A stretch of 64,000 bases of DNA from SM1-46 sp002451215 (GTDB lineage: Bacteria; Pseudomonadota; Gammaproteobacteria; Acidiferrobacterales; Sulfurifustaceae): assembly GCA_002451215.1 (NCBI GenBank), contig DKBM01000083.1, positions 47,010-111,009 of the forward strand, written 5' to 3'. Every line of letters starts with the position of its first letter. Position 1 is the stretch's first letter. Positions 42,127 through 51,617 of the stretch are shown here, piece by piece. A program made the position numbers and the translations under genes. Below the pieces are notes generated by a model that did no database searches, had not been told where the DNA came from, and worked only from the letters and a program-made list of their open reading frames with translations.

Positions 42127-42711
42127 ATGAATTTCTGCAGTCACTGCGGTACACCGGTCGAGCTGCGAATCCCCGAAGGGGATCACCTGCCACGCTACGT
42201 ATGCCCGACCTGCGGCACCATCCATTACCAGAATCCCAAGGTCGTCGTCGGCTCGATCCCGCAGTGGGAGGACAGGATTCTGTTGTGTAAGCGCGCCATT
42301 GAACCGCGCCACGGACTATGGACGCTGCCGGCCGGCTTTATGGAAAACGAGGAGACCACCATCGAGGGCGCGCTACGCGAGACCATGGAGGAAGCCGGTG
42401 CACGGGTGGAGGTCATCGACCTGCACACCATGTTCAACCTGCCGCACGTCAACCAGGTGTACGTGATGTTCCGCGCCAACCTGCTCGATCTCGATTTCGG
42501 TCCCGGCCCGGAAAGTCTGGAAGTGGCCCTCTACGACGAGAAGGACATTCCCTGGAACGAGATCGCCTTTCCGGTCATCGAGCAAACCATGAGGCTGTTC
42601 TTCGAGGATCGGCGACGCGGGACCTTCGGCATTCACACCGGCGACATCATCCGGCACCTCCTGCCGAACAACGAGCGTCGTTACGAAACCCGGATGTTGA
42701 AGCGGCGCTAG
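42127..42711 (+). CDS. NUDIX hydrolase with N-terminal zinc ribbon
   Basis: 194 residues. An N-terminal zinc ribbon (FCSHCGTPVEL ... YVCPTCGTI) is followed by a Nudix domain with the box GFMENEETTIEGALRETMEEAGA (positions of all required Gly, Glu and Arg-Glu are kept). Domain order and ribbon resemble NADH pyrophosphatase-like Nudix enzymes of the TIGR/ADP-ribose group. Substrate is not certain. Convergent with the methyltransferase, overlapping by 4 bases at the ends. Confidence 0.9.
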   Translation: MNFCSHCGTPVELRIPEGDHLPRYVCPTCGTIHYQNPKVVVGSIPQWEDRILLCKRAIEPRHGLWTLPAGFMENEETTIEGALRETMEEAGARVEVIDLHTMFNLPHVNQVYVMFRANLLDLDFGPGPESLEVALYDEKDIPWNEIAFPVIEQTMRLFFEDRRRGTFGIHTGDIIRHLLPNNERRYETRMLKRR

Positions 42712-43481
42712 CGCGCCGGCGGCTTCGTCGCGACGTACTCGGAGAAAGTGCCGAGCTCGACATGCCGGCGAACATCGGTGAAGCCGGCATTGCGCAGCGC
42801 CTGTAACACTATTTCGGGCGGCACGCACGCCTCGATGGTGTCCCAGTAGTAGCGCATCAGCTGTGCCATCTCGGCCTGGTGCGTGGTCAGGCGCGTCATC
42901 GTCGGCACCACCCCCTTCAGGAAGAATCTCAGCATCGCGAGCCCGATGCGCCCGCGCGGGCGCGTGATCTCCAGCACGCACACCCTGCCGCCCGGTTTGA
43001 GCACGCGCAGATATTCGCGGAACAGCACTTCGAGATCGCTCGCATGCCGCAGCGCGAAACCCATGCTGAGAAGATCGAATCGGTCGTTCGGCATTGGCAG
43101 CCGCTCGCCCGGTGCCTGCACCAGCGCAATCGGCACGTTGCGTTTGGCCACTGCGAGCATGCCGCGGCTGGGATCAAGCCCGATCACCCGCGAGGCATCG
43201 CCGCTAAGGCGCACCGCCTCGCGCGCGACGAGCCCGGTGCCGACCGCCACATCCAGCACATCCATCCCTCTTGCGAGTCCCGCGCGCTCGAGCGCCTTGC
43301 GCCGGTACCAGGAGCCGCTGCCGAACGCGAGCATGCGCTCGACGTGGTCGTAGTGTTGCGCGGTGTGATCGAAGATGTCGCGCACGAAGCGCCGACGCTC
43401 ACCTTCGTTGCGGTAGTACTCGGCCAGGACGGGATGGGGGGCGTGCTCGGCAGTTGCGAGCGGCGCATGGTTACTCTTCAT
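42708..43481 (-). CDS. UbiE/COQ5-like class I SAM methyltransferase
   Basis: 257 residues. SAM-binding motif I is VLDVAVGTGLVA, motif II FDLLSMGFALRHASD and the post-motif region LKPGGRVCVLEITRPRG are as in UbiE. An N-terminal segment FDHTAQHYDHVERMLAFGSGSWYRRKAL also matches. It may methylate a quinone precursor, but the protein lacks a gene context that proves it and the call stays at family level. Confidence 0.85.
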   Translation of the reverse strand: MKSNHAPLATAEHAPHPVLAEYYRNEGERRRFVRDIFDHTAQHYDHVERMLAFGSGSWYRRKALERAGLARGMDVLDVAVGTGLVAREAVRLSGDASRVIGLDPSRGMLAVAKRNVPIALVQAPGERLPMPNDRFDLLSMGFALRHASDLEVLFREYLRVLKPGGRVCVLEITRPRGRIGLAMLRFFLKGVVPTMTRLTTHQAEMAQLMRYYWDTIEACVPPEIVLQALRNAGFTDVRRHVELGTFSEYVATKPPAR

Positions 43482-43612
43482 GACGCGGCGAGTCTACCAC
43501 TGGCATCGCACGCTCGACACACCCGTTAACCCCACCGGACGGACGGCTGCGTTGATACCAGCAAGCGGTCTACCCGACCGTATCCAGCACATTTAAGAAG
43601 AAGGAGCCTGTC

Positions 43613-45073
43613 ATGCCATATCAATTTTCTGTTCGTCTCGCCGCTGCTGCCTTAATGGCGGTAATTAACGTCGCCTTGGGGGGTGTCGCGGCCAGTGCCC
43701 TGCCTCCGGAACTGCGCAGTACCGCCGCCGACCAGGGAGCGGTTGCCGTCACCATCTACAACCAGGACCTCGCGCTGGTAAAGGAGTTGCGGCGTGTGAC
43801 GCTAGGTGAGGGTCAGCAGCGCCTGGCGCTGCGCGAAGTGAGCGCTCGCATGCGTCCCGAGACCGCGCAGCTTCGCAGCGTTACCGATGCGCGAGCACTC
43901 ACGCTGATCGAGCAGAATTTCGACTTCGATCTGCTCACGCCGGCCAAGCTTCTCGAGAAATACGTCGGGCGAAAGGTGCGTGTGGTGCGCACCAATCCCA
44001 AAACGGGGATTGAAACCATCGAGGAAGCCGAGGTGCTCGCAGCCGCGCAGGGCGTAGTGCTCAAGATCGGCGATCGCATCGAGACCGGCATCCCGGGCCG
44101 GATCGTCTACGACAAGGTGCCGGACAACCTGCGTGACCGCCCGACTCTGGTGATGAGTCTCGAAAATCGCCACGCCGGCGCGCAGCAGATGGAGCTTTCC
44201 TATCTCACCGGGGGGCTGTCGTGGCAGGCGGACTACGTGGCGGAACTGAATGGCGACGACAAGGCGCTCGATCTGAATGGCTGGGTAACGCTCACCAACC
44301 AGAGCGGCGCGAGTTATCGCAACGCCAAACTGCAACTGGTTGCGGGAGATGTAAACCGTATACGCGATGAGCTGCGCTACGCCGCCAAGCACGGACGCGC
44401 CCTGGCCGCGGAAGCGCCTGCGTCGGCGATGGCACAGGAATCATTGTTCGAGTACCACCTCTACACGCTCGGGCGTCCGACCACGATTGCCGAAAGTCAG
44501 ACCAAGCAGGTCGCGCTGCTCGCGGCGAGCCGCGTGCCAGTGAGCAAAGAACTGCTGCTTTCGGGCAACGACTACTACTACCGGTCGAGCGTTGGCAATC
44601 TCGGCCAGAAGATGAAGCTCGACGTGTACGTGGAGTTCAAGAACGATCCGGCGGCCAACCTCGGCATGCCGCTGCCGAAAGGAATCGTGCGCGTGTACAA
44701 GAAGGACCGCGCTGGCAATGCCCAGTTCATTGGCGAGGATCGCATCGACCACACGCCGAAGCACGAGAAGGTCCGTCTCAAGCTCGGCCAGGCGTTCGAC
44801 GTTACCGCCGACAAGAAGCAGACCGACTTTCGGCGCCGCGACACCGGCGACAAGCGCCTCTACGAATACGAGAGCGCCTACGAAATCGTGCTGAAAAACG
44901 CCAAGAGCGAACCGGTCACGGTCACCGTGCAGGAGCCGGTGCCGGCCGACTGGAGAATGCTGGAAGAAACCCACAAGCACGAGAAGGCCGCAGCCGGCAC
45001 CGCCCGCTGGCGCATCACCGTGCCGGCGGAGAGCTCCAGCACGCTGCGTTATCGCGTGCGCGTGCGGATATAG
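43613..45073 (+). CDS. DUF4139 domain-containing exported protein
   Basis: 486 residues from ATG 43613 with AGAAGGAG before it. A signal peptide (MPYQFSVRLAAAALMAVINVALGGVAASA) precedes a DUF4139-type domain: VAVTIYNQDLALVKELRRVTLGEGQQRLALREVS, LSYLTGGLSWQADYVAELN, SLTLNGWVTLTNQSG-like beta region and the C-terminal ESSSTLRYRVRVRI. The protein is largely beta-rich. The family is common in proteobacteria with unknown function; it probably works in the periplasm. Confidence 0.85.
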   Translation: MPYQFSVRLAAAALMAVINVALGGVAASALPPELRSTAADQGAVAVTIYNQDLALVKELRRVTLGEGQQRLALREVSARMRPETAQLRSVTDARALTLIEQNFDFDLLTPAKLLEKYVGRKVRVVRTNPKTGIETIEEAEVLAAAQGVVLKIGDRIETGIPGRIVYDKVPDNLRDRPTLVMSLENRHAGAQQMELSYLTGGLSWQADYVAELNGDDKALDLNGWVTLTNQSGASYRNAKLQLVAGDVNRIRDELRYAAKHGRALAAEAPASAMAQESLFEYHLYTLGRPTTIAESQTKQVALLAASRVPVSKELLLSGNDYYYRSSVGNLGQKMKLDVYVEFKNDPAANLGMPLPKGIVRVYKKDRAGNAQFIGEDRIDHTPKHEKVRLKLGQAFDVTADKKQTDFRRRDTGDKRLYEYESAYEIVLKNAKSEPVTVTVQEPVPADWRMLEETHKHEKAAAGTARWRITVPAESSSTLRYRVRVRI

Positions 45074-45138
45074 CGGGCACTCGGCAGCCGCCGGGGTGGG
45101 CAGTATGATGGTCACCTTTCATCCCGGCGGAGACTGCC

Positions 45139-45558
45139 ATGGCGCAAGGCGACAATTTCACCCAACAATCTCTACTGACGCTGGCGGGCGCGCGCAAGGC
45201 AATTGCCGCCGCCGAGGCCGAAGCACTCAAGCACCAGTGGCCGGTCGTCATCGCGGTGTGTGATGCAGGCGGCAACCTGATTGCGCTCGCGCGGCTCGAC
45301 AACGCCCAGTTCGGCAGCGTGGAAGTCGCCATCGCCAAGGCGCGCAGCGCGGTCGCCTACAAGCGTTCCACCAAGATCTGGGACGACACGCTGCACGGCG
45401 GACGCACCGCGGTGCTCGGGCTTCCCGGCCTGCTTCCCTCTGAAGGCGGTGAGCCGGTCGTGGTCAATGGCGCAATCGTTGGCGGTGTTGGCGTGAGTGG
45501 CGTCAAGCCCGGCGAGGATGGACAGATCGCACGCGCGGGCGTGGCAGCACTCAGCTAG
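45139..45558 (+). CDS. GlcG/HbpS family heme-binding-like protein
   Basis: 139 residues of the GlcG/HbpS fold: LTLAGARKAIAAAEAEALKHQWPVVIAVCDAGGNLIALARLD, SVEVAIAKARSAVAYKRSTKIW, GLPGLLPSEGGEPVVVNGAIVGGVGVSGVKPGEDGQIARAG. Members bind heme or tetrapyrroles in some species and often accompany glycolate or oxidative enzymes; the role here is not known. GGAG precedes ATG 45139, and gluQ follows after 7 bases. Confidence 0.88.
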   Translation: MAQGDNFTQQSLLTLAGARKAIAAAEAEALKHQWPVVIAVCDAGGNLIALARLDNAQFGSVEVAIAKARSAVAYKRSTKIWDDTLHGGRTAVLGLPGLLPSEGGEPVVVNGAIVGGVGVSGVKPGEDGQIARAGVAALS

Positions 45559-45565
45559 CAACGCG

Positions 45566-46471
45566 ATGTACCGCGGCCGTTTCGCGCCCTCGCCCACCGG
45601 GCCGTTGCACTTCGGCTCGCTGGTGGCGGCTGTCGGCAGCTATCTGCAAGCGCGCTCGCAGGGCGGCGAGTGGCTGGTGCGGATGGAAGACATCGATCCG
45701 CCACGCGAAGTGAAGGGCGCGGCAGACGACATCCTGCGCACGCTCGAGGCCTTCGGGTTCGAATGGGATGACGAGTTGCTCTACCAGCGCACCCGCAGCG
45801 AGGCCTACCGCGACGCGCTCAATCAACTTGACCACGCCAACACGCTCTATGGCTGCGTGTGCAGCCGCAAGGAAATCGCCGATTCCAGCAGCGCCGGGAT
45901 CGAGGGTCCGGTGTACCCGGGCACCTGCAGACGCACGCCTATCAATGCGAGCGGCGTGCGTGCCTGGCGTGTGCGCACCGAAGGCGCACACATCCACTTC
46001 GAGGACCGCTGGCAGGGCGTGGTCGAGCGCGACATCGCGCGCGACTTTGGCGACTTCGTGGTGCGCCGGGCCGATGGGTTGTTCGCCTACCAGCTCGCCG
46101 TCGCGGTCGACGACGCCGCGCAGGGAATCACCGAGGTCGTGCGCGGCGCGGACCTGCTGGAATCCACGCCGCGCCAGATTCACCTTCAACAACTACTCGG
46201 CTTGCCGACGCCGGACTATGCCCATCTGCCGGTAGTACTGAATGAGCGCGGCGAGAAACTCTCCAAGCAGACCTACGCCGCGCCAGTGGATCGGATCGAT
46301 CCGCTGCCCGCGCTATTCGCGGCGGCAGTCTTTCTCGGCCACACACCGCCGCCGGAGGTGCGCGAGGGCGATGTCGAAAGTTTCTGGCGCTGGTCCATTG
46401 AGGCCTGGAACCCTGAACGGGTGCCGCGCAAGCGCGGCTTGCCGGCGACCACCGGGGCGAGGGCGGCTTGA
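45566..46471 (+). CDS. gluQ: Glutamyl-Q tRNA(Asp) synthetase
   Basis: 301 residues from ATG 45566. A GluRS-like class I fold without the anticodon-binding domain: YRGRFAPSPTGPLHFGSLVAAVGSYLQAR (HIGH-like), the zinc site CVCSRKEI ... VYPGTC, and LNERGEKLSKQTYA (KMSKS-like). It attaches glutamate to queuosine at position 34 of tRNA-Asp. The length of about 300 residues and the zinc site support gluQRS over GltX. It overlaps the start of the next gene. Confidence 0.95.
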   Translation: MYRGRFAPSPTGPLHFGSLVAAVGSYLQARSQGGEWLVRMEDIDPPREVKGAADDILRTLEAFGFEWDDELLYQRTRSEAYRDALNQLDHANTLYGCVCSRKEIADSSSAGIEGPVYPGTCRRTPINASGVRAWRVRTEGAHIHFEDRWQGVVERDIARDFGDFVVRRADGLFAYQLAVAVDDAAQGITEVVRGADLLESTPRQIHLQQLLGLPTPDYAHLPVVLNERGEKLSKQTYAAPVDRIDPLPALFAAAVFLGHTPPPEVREGDVESFWRWSIEAWNPERVPRKRGLPATTGARAA

Positions 46472-47784
46472 GTAACAGCACCACCACGCCCGACGACAAC
46501 CCGCCCGCCTGGCTGCGCTGGCTTCGGCGCGCGGTGCGCGTCGAGCGCGCCGAGGCCGGGGCGATGTTGGCAGCCTTCCTCTATTTCTTCTTCCTGCTGT
46601 GCGGCTACTACATCCTGCGGCCGCTGCGCGACGAGATGGGCATCGTAGGCGGCGTAAAGAACCTGCCGTGGTTGTTCACCGGCACCTTCATCGCCATGCT
46701 GGTGGCGGTCCCGCTGTTCGGCGCGGCGGCCGCGCGCCTGCCGCGCCGCACGCTGGTGCCCGCCGTGTACGGCTTCTTCATCATTAATATCGGTATCTTC
46801 TGGGTCTTGTTTCAGGACAGCACCGCGCACGCCTCCACGGCGCGCGCGTTCTTCATCTGGCTCAGTGTCTTCAACCTGTTCGTGGTGTCGGTGTTCTGGA
46901 GCTTCATGGTGGACATCTTCCGCTCCGAACAGGGCAAGCGGCTATTCGGATTCATCGCCGCCGGCGGTACGACGGGCGCCGTCACTGGCCCGCTGCTCAC
47001 GACGCAGCTCGTCGGTTCGCTCGGCCCCGTGAACCTGTTGCCGGTTTCAGGCGCGATCCTCGCCTGTGCGCTTGGTTGCGTGCTGTGGCTTAACCGCTGG
47101 GCGGAGCGGCAACCTGCCTCAACACACGCCAAGTCGACCGAAGGCGCTTTGGGCGGATCGATCTGGGCCGGACTCACGCTCACGCTGCGTTCGCACTACC
47201 TGCTGGCCGTTGCCGCTTTCATCTGGATTTTCACCACGCTCGCCACTTTCGTGTACTTCGAGCAGGCGCACATCGTGAAGGGCGCGCTGAGCGATTCCGC
47301 GGCGCGCACCGTGCTATTCGCGAAGATCGATCTTGCCGTGAACACGCTCACTATCCTCACGCAGATCTTCATTACCGGAAGGCTGCTCACGCGCTTTGGT
47401 GTCACGCCAACACTTTCTGCCATGCCGGTCATTGCGACTGCGGGCTTCGCACTACTCGCCGCCCTGCCGGGGCTCGCGGTGCTGATCGGCTTTCAGGTCG
47501 TGCGGCGCGCGGGCGATTACGCCATTACCCGCCCGGCGCGCGAGATGCTGTTCACGGTGGTGGACCGCGAAACCAAGTACAAGGCGAAGAACTTCATCGA
47601 CACCGTGGTGTATCGCGGTGGCGATGCGATTGCCGGCTGGCTGTTCGCCGGGCTCGGCGCGCTCGGCCTCGGCACTGCCGGCATCGCGGCCGCGGCCGTG
47701 CCGCTATGCCTGGCATGGATGGCGCTCGCAGTGTGGCTCGGGCGGGCGCAGAAGCAGCGCGCGGAAACCGAACCCGCCGCCTAG
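46468..47784 (+). CDS. NTP/NDP exchange-type MFS transporter
   Basis: 438 residues, about 12 TM helices, starting at TTG 46468 and overlapping gluQ by 4 bases. Conserved pieces include LCGYYILRPLRDEMGIVGGVKNLPWLFTGTFIAMLV, FWSFMVDIFRSEQGKRLFGFIAAGGTTGAVTGPLLT and DYAITRPAREMLFTVVDRETKYKAKNFIDTVVYRGGDAIAGWL, which are shared with the ADP/ATP (NTT/TlcA-like) carriers. A free-living bacterium with this gene is common in gammaproteobacteria; the substrate is unproved. Confidence 0.85.
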   Translation: MSNSTTTPDDNPPAWLRWLRRAVRVERAEAGAMLAAFLYFFFLLCGYYILRPLRDEMGIVGGVKNLPWLFTGTFIAMLVAVPLFGAAAARLPRRTLVPAVYGFFIINIGIFWVLFQDSTAHASTARAFFIWLSVFNLFVVSVFWSFMVDIFRSEQGKRLFGFIAAGGTTGAVTGPLLTTQLVGSLGPVNLLPVSGAILACALGCVLWLNRWAERQPASTHAKSTEGALGGSIWAGLTLTLRSHYLLAVAAFIWIFTTLATFVYFEQAHIVKGALSDSAARTVLFAKIDLAVNTLTILTQIFITGRLLTRFGVTPTLSAMPVIATAGFALLAALPGLAVLIGFQVVRRAGDYAITRPAREMLFTVVDRETKYKAKNFIDTVVYRGGDAIAGWLFAGLGALGLGTAGIAAAAVPLCLAWMALAVWLGRAQKQRAETEPAA

Positions 47785-49327
47785 GAAACGGGCGCCGCCT
47801 GCGGCCCCCGCACCAGGCGGCCCGACAACGCTCCGGTCGGTGCGCCGTCACGGTAAACAACTGCGCCGTTCACGATTGTCGCTGCGTATCCGTCCGCGCG
47901 CTGGACGAGGCGCCGTCCACCGCTTGGCAGGTCGTGCGCGACCTCGGGCGCATGAAGCTGAAGTTGATCGAGGTCGAGCACGTTCAGGTCGGCCTTGTAG
48001 CCGGGACGGATGAGTCCCCGGTCGCCGAGACCGACCGCTCGCGCGGTGTCATGGCTGAGCCACTTCACGACGTCCGGCAACGGCAATCGCTCGCCACGCG
48101 AGCGGTCGCGTACCCAATAGGTAAGCATGAAGGTCGGATAGCTTCCGTCGCAGATCGTCCCGCAATGCGCGCCGCCATCGCCGAGCCCGAGCACCGCACC
48201 CGGATGCCGCATCATGTCGAGCGATGAATTGAGCGAGCCGTATTCGTAGTTGCACAGCGTCACGTACAGGTTGTTGCGGCCGCCGCGCTCGAGCATGAGG
48301 TCGTAGGCGAGCTCCTCGGGAGAGACTCCCTGGCGCCTTGCGCGGGCGGCGATGCTCTGCTCCAGCGGCTGTTCGTAATCAGGCGGCTCACCAAGCAGGA
48401 ACATGTGATTGAATTCGCGCGCCAGCCGACCCAGCACGATCTTCGGATCGGGATCGGCGGCTTCCGCGAGAATCCGGGCGCGCACCTCCGGCCGGCGCAA
48501 TTCCTGGATCCGCTTCTCAAACGGAAGGTCTGCAAGCTTGATATAGGTCTCGCAGGTGTAGAAAGGATTGAGCGTCAGCTCATGACCGAGCATCACCCCG
48601 ATCGCGCGGCTCAGCACCTGCGCCTTGATCGGCAGCCCCGCATCGGTGGCATTCGCCGCCCAGTCGAGCACGTCACGCCAGCGCAACGTCATCGGGCCGT
48701 AGGTTCCCTCGAGCAGCGACACGGACAGCGGCCGACCCGAGGTGGCGACCAGCTGGCGCAGCAGGGCCAAAGTCCGCTCCGGATCGTCGAAGTCGGTGAT
48801 CATCTGCATCGCGCCCTTGCCGGAGTCCTTCAGCGCGCCCGCCAGCGCCAACAGCTCCTTGTCGGCGGCCTCGAAGCTCGGCGTGGACTTGCCGTCGCTG
48901 GAGCGNNGAGGAAGTCGAGATACTGCGGATAGGTTTCCCAGGTCCACGGCAGTCCGTCGACCAGAACGGGATGGGGTATGTCCTCAACGCCTTCCATCAG
49001 GCGAATCAGCATCTCGCGCTGATCCGGCCGGCACGGCGCAAAACCCACGCCGCAGTTTCCCATCACGACGGTCGTGACGCCGTGCGATGATGAAGGCACG
49101 AGGCGGTTTTCCCAGGTGACCTGCCCGTCATAGTGGGTGTGGATGTCGACGAAGCCCGGCGTGACGATCTTGCCCTTCGCGTCGATTACTTCCTGCGCGC
49201 GCTGGCCCAGTTTCCCGACTGCAACGATCCGGCCACCCGTGATGGCGATGTCAGCCTCGACCGGTTCGGCGCCCGTTCCATCCACCACCTTGCCGCCTGA
49301 TATCAGCAGATCGACGTCATGTGCCAT
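47781..49327 (-). CDS. N-acyl-D-amino-acid deacylase-like amidohydrolase, interrupted by an assembly gap
   Basis: The N-terminal part (49327 to 48908) has the metal motif GFVDIHTHYDGQVTWE and VVMGNCGVGFAPC; after the NN at 48906-48907 the chain continues KELLALAGALKDSGKGAMQMITDFDD... with LGLGDGGAHCG and the C-terminal TARAVGLGDRGLIRPGYKADLNVLDLD. Family enzymes have about 570-580 residues and about 514 codons remain, so some 60 are missing in the gap. It would hydrolyse N-acyl-D-amino acids using zinc. Divergent relation to its neighbours is not informative. Confidence 0.85.
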
Positions 49328-49390
49328 GCCGCGCCTCCGTATCCCGGTTGTTGACGAACTTCATGGTTTCGCGCCCCGATGGCGCGCGCG

Positions 49391-50107
49391 TCAGAACAAC
49401 AACTGCAGTCGCAAATAGCCCCATAGGATATGCCAATGGAGGTAGTAGACAAGACGGAGAGAGATCATTGATACAAAGTCATAGCGCCGGAAGACGTACA
49501 GCTGCAGGACATTGATCACGAATACATGCAGGCCGACATAGGCATCCAGCCACGCGAGCGGCTTCCCCGAAAACACCGCGCCGAGCTGAAAGCCCGGCTC
49601 CAGCAATGCAACCGGCAGGATACAAAGCCAAACCATCCGTTCGGGGTTCAGCTTTCTGGAAATCGGGCCCAGGGCGGTCAGCAATACCCCCAAAGGGACC
49701 GCGTGAAAGACGATCTCCGCCACAAGAGCCATCGCCGGATAGAACAACAGGGACTGGGGCGCCGGAACATTAAGGTCGCGAGGAAAACCCAGAGTGAGAT
49801 CGACCAGAATCACCGGGATGGCAAGCAATGTCGCGACCGTCGCAACAAAGGCTAGCCCTTTCCCGGCCTTCTTCTTCGCATAGATCTCGAACCAGCCGCG
49901 TGATTGCAGAAAACCAAGAGAGACAAATCCGGCCACGATCACCAGCGCGATCGCGAGCAGCGGATTGATGCTCCCGAAGTACGGGCGAAAGTAATCGCCG
50001 CGCGAGGGCCACAGGATCCCCGTGGCCGCGGCAGTGCCAAGAGACAAGACGGCGAGCGCGATGTACTGCTGCCGCTGGTTTGACGAAGGTTTAGTCATCC
50101 TCGCCAT
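49391..50107 (-). CDS. Membrane protein, possibly CPBP/Rce1-like
   Basis: 238 residues with about seven TM helices (QYIALAVLSLGTAAATGILWP, LLAIALVIVAGFVSLGFLQSRG, FVATVATLLAIPVILVDLTLG, PAMALVAEIVFHAVPLGVLLTAL). The helix with AEIVFHAVPLG and the late LRLVYYLHWHILWG hold an E..H..H-type pattern that resembles CPBP intramembrane proteases, but the EExxxR signature is not intact. A weak call; a generic inner-membrane protein is equally possible. Confidence 0.55.
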   Translation of the reverse strand: MARMTKPSSNQRQQYIALAVLSLGTAAATGILWPSRGDYFRPYFGSINPLLAIALVIVAGFVSLGFLQSRGWFEIYAKKKAGKGLAFVATVATLLAIPVILVDLTLGFPRDLNVPAPQSLLFYPAMALVAEIVFHAVPLGVLLTALGPISRKLNPERMVWLCILPVALLEPGFQLGAVFSGKPLAWLDAYVGLHVFVINVLQLYVFRRYDFVSMISLRLVYYLHWHILWGYLRLQLLF

Positions 50108-50249
50108 AGTGAACCGGGGCCAGAGAAAAGGTTTCCCGGATGCTGGTCCGATTTGCCTGCTGACGCCGGCTTCGCGGTTAACGACGCGCCTGATTTGCTG
50201 CCGGCCGAGCGACGACCGGGTCGAGCCGCTTGTTCGACAAGCGTTCCTG

Positions 50250-50498
50250 TTACTCGAGTGAAATCACAACTTTCTCGTTCTTGCCGTGATCCTGGACCTC
50301 GACAAGCGTTCCCTTCACCTCGGGATTTGACGAGAGCCTGACGATCTCGTCGAGATCGATCCCCTTCTCGCGAAGTGCATCAGCCGCCACCTTCGGAATC
50401 AGCTTGGATGCGACCTTGAGAACGCCGCCAGGAATGGTGACAGTCGTTTCCGGCTGCGCCGCACCACCCTTGAACACCCGAATCTTCAGATCAGCCAT
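50250..50498 (-). CDS. Small conserved protein of unknown function
   Basis: 82 residues from ATG 50498, with AAAGGAG before it. Sequence MADLKIRVFKGGAAQPETTVTIPGGVLKVASKLIPKVAADALREKGIDLDEIVRLSSNPEVKGTLVEVQDHGKNEKVVISLE has a beta-helix-beta pattern: IPGGVLKVASKLIPKVAADAL is amphipathic and can attach to a membrane or partner. I do not recognise a family or a function. The 50108-50249 stretch after its stop contains nothing recognisable. Confidence 0.7.
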   Translation of the reverse strand: MADLKIRVFKGGAAQPETTVTIPGGVLKVASKLIPKVAADALREKGIDLDEIVRLSSNPEVKGTLVEVQDHGKNEKVVISLE

Positions 50499-50749
50499 GA
50501 TTGACTCCTTTCCGAAATCGAACCGGAGCAAGAGAGAACAAAGTTCGACTTAATCTTATCGGAAACCGTGCTCTGACCCCGATTCAGAGACTAGCTGTCC
50601 GGCTCGCCCAATCGGTTGTTCTGTCCCCGATTTGCCGGCATCCAGTCCGTATAACATCGCCACAATATACGGACCGATAGCGGGCAGCTTGTGAATCTTC
50701 GCTTTGGGTCGGCCATGCCCGATCGTATAACGGCCAATAGAACTCTCAC
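50499..50749. other. Gene-free stretch with two related 12-13-base phrases
   Basis: Read on the minus strand, this interval contains AATCGGGGACAGAAC and AATCGGGGTCAGAGC about 43 bases apart. Such phrases occur around IS200/REP-associated transposase elements in many proteobacteria, so this could be a decayed element, but nothing else supports that. No coding sequence is seen. Confidence 0.35.
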
Positions 50750-50780
50750 AAAAAAAAGCCCTGTCTTGCAAGACAGGGCT
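50750..50780 (-). terminator. Rho-independent terminator after the rhodanese gene
   Basis: A perfect palindrome AGCCCTGTCTTG/CAAGACAGGGCT (50757-50780) is followed, on the minus strand, by a run of about eight T (plus-strand A run at 50750-50757). It ends transcription from the rhodanese gene. Confidence 0.92.
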
Positions 50781-50792
50781 CAGTCACTTTCC

Positions 50793-50828
50793 CACTAATG
50801 GCCTGATTCTCCCGTCAGGCCATTAGTG
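50793..50828 (-). terminator. Second stem-loop between the rhodanese stop and its terminator
   Basis: CACTAATGGCCTGA (50793-50806) and TCAGGCCATTAGTG (50815-50828) form a 14-bp stem with an 8-base loop, 10 bases downstream of the minus-strand stop at 50838. No T run follows it, so it may stabilise the 3' end. Confidence 0.6.
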
Positions 50829-50837
50829 ATGCGCAGA

Positions 50838-51617
50838 CTATTGCACAGGGGTCAGATTCAGCATGGAGTACCAGGTCAGGTTACGCTCATAGGCTAGCGG
50901 CTTCTGAACCTGCGCGGTCCAGGGCAGGCCCGCGAAGTTGCGCCAGCCATCCTTGTCGGGATTGGCATCCTTGGTCTGAGTGTAGACGTCAGCGGTATCC
51001 GGATTGATCACACCATCATTGTTCAAATCGAGCTGGTACCCATGGGGAACATTACTGCTGTCGAGAAAGAGTTCGAGTGAGTCCGAACCTGTCCTGAAGG
51101 CATACTTGGGCTGTCCTACGAAACCTTCCCAGATGTTTCGCACATTGGTGAATGGGTCTCCGTTGATTCCATAAGAATGCGGATCGGCCAGTATATTGCC
51201 GGCCAAAACGCTACGATGGCCGGTGCGGCACAAGGTCATGATAGGCGTGTCCATTCTGCCGCCGACAATCCTGTAGATCTCCCAGTAGAGTTTTTCTGGG
51301 GTCTGAGGCGCATCACCGCCGAGGCCACTAACGGTGGGATAAGGTACGTTGTAGGCATCTTCCGGGTGCCCGGACGCGTATTCACGCAGAGAGCGGACGT
51401 CGATCAGTACCGGCTTCGGCTCGTTGGAAACATTCGTGTAGCCCTTGCTGTGCTCCATCGCCAGATAGGCATCGGACACACTGATCTCAGACTTGTAGAC
51501 ACGGGGAAGGCTATAGTAGCGGTTGCCATCTTGGGGAAGTCCATCGGCAAATACAGTTGCGGAGAGGGTGACGATAGCAGCAGTACCCAGGATTGTGATG
51601 CCTGTTTTGAGTTTCAT
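50838..51617 (-). CDS. Exported rhodanese-domain protein with an EF-hand-like segment
   Basis: 259 residues. A signal peptide (MKLKTGITILGTAAIVTLSATVFA) precedes a rhodanese-like domain (about 45-190: PVLIDVRSLREYASGHPEDAYNVPYP, catalytic loop CRTGHRSVLAG), then a C-terminal segment LDLNNDGVINPDTADVYTQTKDANPDKDGWRN that looks like a Ca2+-binding EF-hand/dockerin loop. The domain may move sulfur or act on anions in the periplasm; the pairing with an EF-hand is unusual. The gene reads as noticeably less GC-rich than its neighbours, has its own terminator, and may have been acquired. Role unknown. Confidence 0.75.
   Translation of the reverse strand: MKLKTGITILGTAAIVTLSATVFADGLPQDGNRYYSLPRVYKSEISVSDAYLAMEHSKGYTNVSNEPKPVLIDVRSLREYASGHPEDAYNVPYPTVSGLGGDAPQTPEKLYWEIYRIVGGRMDTPIMTLCRTGHRSVLAGNILADPHSYGINGDPFTNVRNIWEGFVGQPKYAFRTGSDSLELFLDSSNVPHGYQLDLNNDGVINPDTADVYTQTKDANPDKDGWRNFAGLPWTAQVQKPLAYERNLTWYSMLNLTPVQ

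Noticed and set aside
50556..50771. 71-codon minus-strand open frame near the rhodanese terminator
   Set aside because: It runs through the terminator hairpin, has no ribosome site and no similarity I can name.
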